Shown in pieces: positions 30,149-31,403 of a DNA stretch of 31,403 nucleotides. The stretch is from a virus. Below the pieces are notes generated by a model. It saw only the letters and a list, made by a program, of their open reading frames with translations. It had not been told where the DNA came from and did no database searches. How positions within the stretch are numbered: position 1 is the stretch's first letter; every line of letters begins with the position of its first letter. A program made the position numbers and the translations under genes. The stretch is from positions 1 to 31,403 of the IMG/VR virus record IMGVR_UViG_3300021959_000227. One strand, 5' to 3'.

Positions 30149-30328
30149 TCAGTTGTCTCCCCTGACCATCTCGGCAACTTCCTCGTACGTCTTTGCAAAC
30201 GAGCAAACTAGTTCGCCACCGAATGGTTCGTTGTAAAGGTTGATGATGATGCCGTCTGGGTTGAATGTGAATGTCAGCGACTCACTACCTTCGTCGTTAA
30301 TTTTGAATTTGTAGGTGGGTAATGCCAT
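30149..30328 (-). CDS. Unknown 59-residue protein
   Basis: Too short for most gene callers, yet the frame fills the gap between two neighbours exactly. It starts MALPTYKFKINDEGSESLTF, has FNPDGIIINLYNEPFGGELV in the middle and ends YEEVAEMVRGDN. The ATG has AAAGGA nine bases upstream within the repeated junction GACAACTGACATG, and the stop is followed after one base by the next ATG. Its beta hairpins plus a C-terminal helix look like a folded small protein. No family recognised. Confidence 0.65.
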   Translation of the reverse strand: MALPTYKFKINDEGSESLTFTFNPDGIIINLYNEPFGGELVCSFAKTYEEVAEMVRGDN

Positions 30329-30329
30329 G

Positions 30330-30629
30330 TCAGTTGTCCTTTACCGTTAAGCCGTTAATAAATGCTTTCGCTTCTGCCAGAGTCTCCAAGGGGTTCGTAA
30401 AGTCACTGAGCGTCTTAACGCTTGCACCCCCGTAGACAAGTTGACGAACATTGAATGCCCGATCAGTGCGGTCGAACCCCGTCCACTCCGAAGTGATGAA
30501 CACCCCATCTTCGTTTGGCTCCCCATGAAACTTTGTTCCAAAGAATCGGATGCTGTCTGGGCTGAACCAATGGTGGTTGTTATCTTCGTTAATCTTACGG
30601 GCTTTCACCGCCCACGCTGGAAGACGCAT
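30330..30629 (-). CDS. Unknown 99-residue protein
   Basis: It starts MRLPAWAVKARKINEDNNHH, then WFSPDSIRFFGTKFHGEPNE, DGVFITSEWTGFDRTDRAFN and a helical C-terminus (LETLAEAKAFINGLTVKDN). The final helix and beta-rich body recall small phage accessory proteins of the same block. ATG 30629 has a GGGGGA site about eight bases upstream, in the junction GACGACTGACATG. No family recognised. Confidence 0.6.
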   Translation of the reverse strand: MRLPAWAVKARKINEDNNHHWFSPDSIRFFGTKFHGEPNEDGVFITSEWTGFDRTDRAFNVRQLVYGGASVKTLSDFTNPLETLAEAKAFINGLTVKDN

Positions 30630-30630
30630 G

Positions 30631-30939
30631 TCAGTCGTCCCCCTGTGCCAACGCTAAATGCTCATGTGCGTATGCAATAAGTTCATTGAGGTCAGCCTCC
30701 ATCAAAGCCTCCCACTCGCCGTCTCTCGCAACGTACGACACGCTTGATACCGAAAGGTTCTGGATAGGGAACTGCTGAATGGTGACCCATCCTTGGCTCT
30801 CCCACACTTCTGAAATGCCGTATGACTGATTGTCGTAGGCGTTACGCCTGATAGTGGCACGGACTGGGCTGGAGCCACTGTAGTCAGTGAGGCTTCCGTT
30901 CAGTGACTGGTTCTGCTTGAAGATTAATTTGTGATCCAT
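30631..30939 (-). CDS. Unknown 102-residue protein
   Basis: It starts MDHKLIFKQNQSLNGSLTDY, includes RATIRRNAYDNQSYGISEVW and ends in a helix ELIAYAHEHLALAQGDD. ATG 30939 has GGGAGTAGGA directly upstream, a strong ribosome site. It is the first gene of a tightly packed run of small genes sharing similar gene junctions. The 71 bases before it hold a weak GGGCA/TGCCC pairing but no terminator-like T-run. No family recognised. Confidence 0.6.
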   Translation of the reverse strand: MDHKLIFKQNQSLNGSLTDYSGSSPVRATIRRNAYDNQSYGISEVWESQGWVTIQQFPIQNLSVSSVSYVARDGEWEALMEADLNELIAYAHEHLALAQGDD

Positions 30940-31010
30940 TCCTACTCCCTGTTGAGTGTGTTGGGTGGGCAGTTTTGTTGGGAAGGGTGCCCAGCCTCCC
31001 TGCTATGGAA

Positions 31011-31403
31011 CTAGACGCTGGCGAGAAGCATCTCCACCGTGCGATTGGTGAGCGTCTGATTCTTCTCAGGCTCGCTCACGATCTTTGCCTGCTTGAACTC
31101 TTGGAACTTGCCAGAGGTTGCTGAGTGGAACTCGTACGACTGAACCGCTTGGTACAGGCTGAAAGCGTTCTTGCCGAACGTATCTGATTCAACTCCGTAG
31201 AAGTAGTTGATGCCGTCACGACGCTTCTGTGCGCTGATGACCTTCTTGCCGTGTGCGGTGGGGTCAGTTACCAGCGGAGCAACTTCGTCCAAGATTCGAC
31301 GGTAGAGCGAAGGAGTCATCTCAAGACCCTTGAGCATCGTTGCGTTCGACACGAACAGGCTGAACCGATTCGCGGCCTCGGCAAGAATCTGTGACTTGCT
31401 GAA
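31011..31403 (-). CDS. DUF932-like protein, C-terminal 130 residues (5' end outside window)
   Basis: The frame is open to the right edge, so the true start lies outside; a GTG at 31352 is not the start. The fragment begins FSKSQILAEAANRFSLFVSN, then RRDGINYFYGVESDTFGKNA, FSLYQAVQSYEFHSATSGKF, and ends NQTLTNRTVEMLLASV. The 'N.....YQAV.SYE.H' pattern near the C-terminus resembles DUF932 phage and plasmid proteins of unknown function, where 'AYNAVTEYL.H' is typical. Codon use is cleaner and more GC-rich in third positions than in the small genes after it. The family call is tentative. Confidence 0.55.
   Translation of the reverse strand, partial: FSKSQILAEAANRFSLFVSNATMLKGLEMTPSLYRRILDEVAPLVTDPTAHGKKVISAQKRRDGINYFYGVESDTFGKNAFSLYQAVQSYEFHSATSGKFQEFKQAKIVSEPEKNQTLTNRTVEMLLASV

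Noticed and set aside
1-31403. CRISPR arrays, insertion sequences, integrase or attachment sites
   Set aside because: No regularly spaced repeats, transposase motifs or recombinase motifs were seen on either strand.

Overview
The window looks like a piece of the genome of a contractile-tailed phage (myovirus morphology) that infects a high-GC Gram-positive (actinobacterial) host. The phage call rests on a recognisable tail sheath, tail tube, tape measure, frameshifted tail assembly chaperone, gp25-like baseplate protein, HK97-type major capsid protein and prohead protease. The host call is inference. It rests on M15 peptidase plus PG_binding_1 lysins, r1t-type holins, a pyrimidine-dimer glycosylase of the MSMEG_6728 type, and a secreted protein with long Thr/Pro/Ser linkers of the kind common in Acidimicrobiia and freshwater Actinobacteria. 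Every gene I can support is on the minus strand, so transcription runs from high to low coordinates.

Layout in the direction of transcription. (1) 31403-28437 is an accessory block of small genes: a DUF932-like C-terminus cut by the window edge, many unknown acidic or cysteine-bearing proteins, a DNA glycosylase, an odd tRNA-like element and a 34-residue membrane peptide. (2) 28436-25209 holds two small proteins and two large modular unknown proteins that carry repeated SSRKTAS-like linkers. (3) A strong hairpin with a T-run (25133-25165) precedes a small gene and a 683-residue multidomain protein. That protein starts as a prohead protease and continues with HExxH, GNAT-like and papain-like segments. 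An unknown protein and an acidic coiled-coil protein with a zinc ribbon follow. (4) 20474-16894 is a lysis-like cassette embedded among head genes: two paralogous holin-like proteins, an M15 endolysin, a third small membrane protein, a secreted Thr-rich surface protein and a 52-residue membrane protein. (5) 16772-12255 is the head block: decoration-like proteins, the major capsid protein with a hairpin cluster behind it, and a neck protein. (6) 12244-1 is the neck and tail block: neck proteins, sheath, tube, the -1 frameshifted chaperone, tape measure, small baseplate proteins, a hub carrying two peptidoglycan-hydrolase domains, a spike/collar protein and gp25.

The genes form a late-gene factory. 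The protease probably matures the head and perhaps cleaves the SSRKTAS-linked proteins, the tail proteins build a contractile machine whose hub can cut peptidoglycan on entry, and the lysis cassette opens the cell at exit. The portal and both terminase subunits were not found here. The points most worth follow-up are the protease-led multidomain protein, the repeated linker motif across four neighbouring genes, the dual-hydrolase hub, the tRNA-like element, and the hairpin that encloses both possible starts of a holin-like gene.
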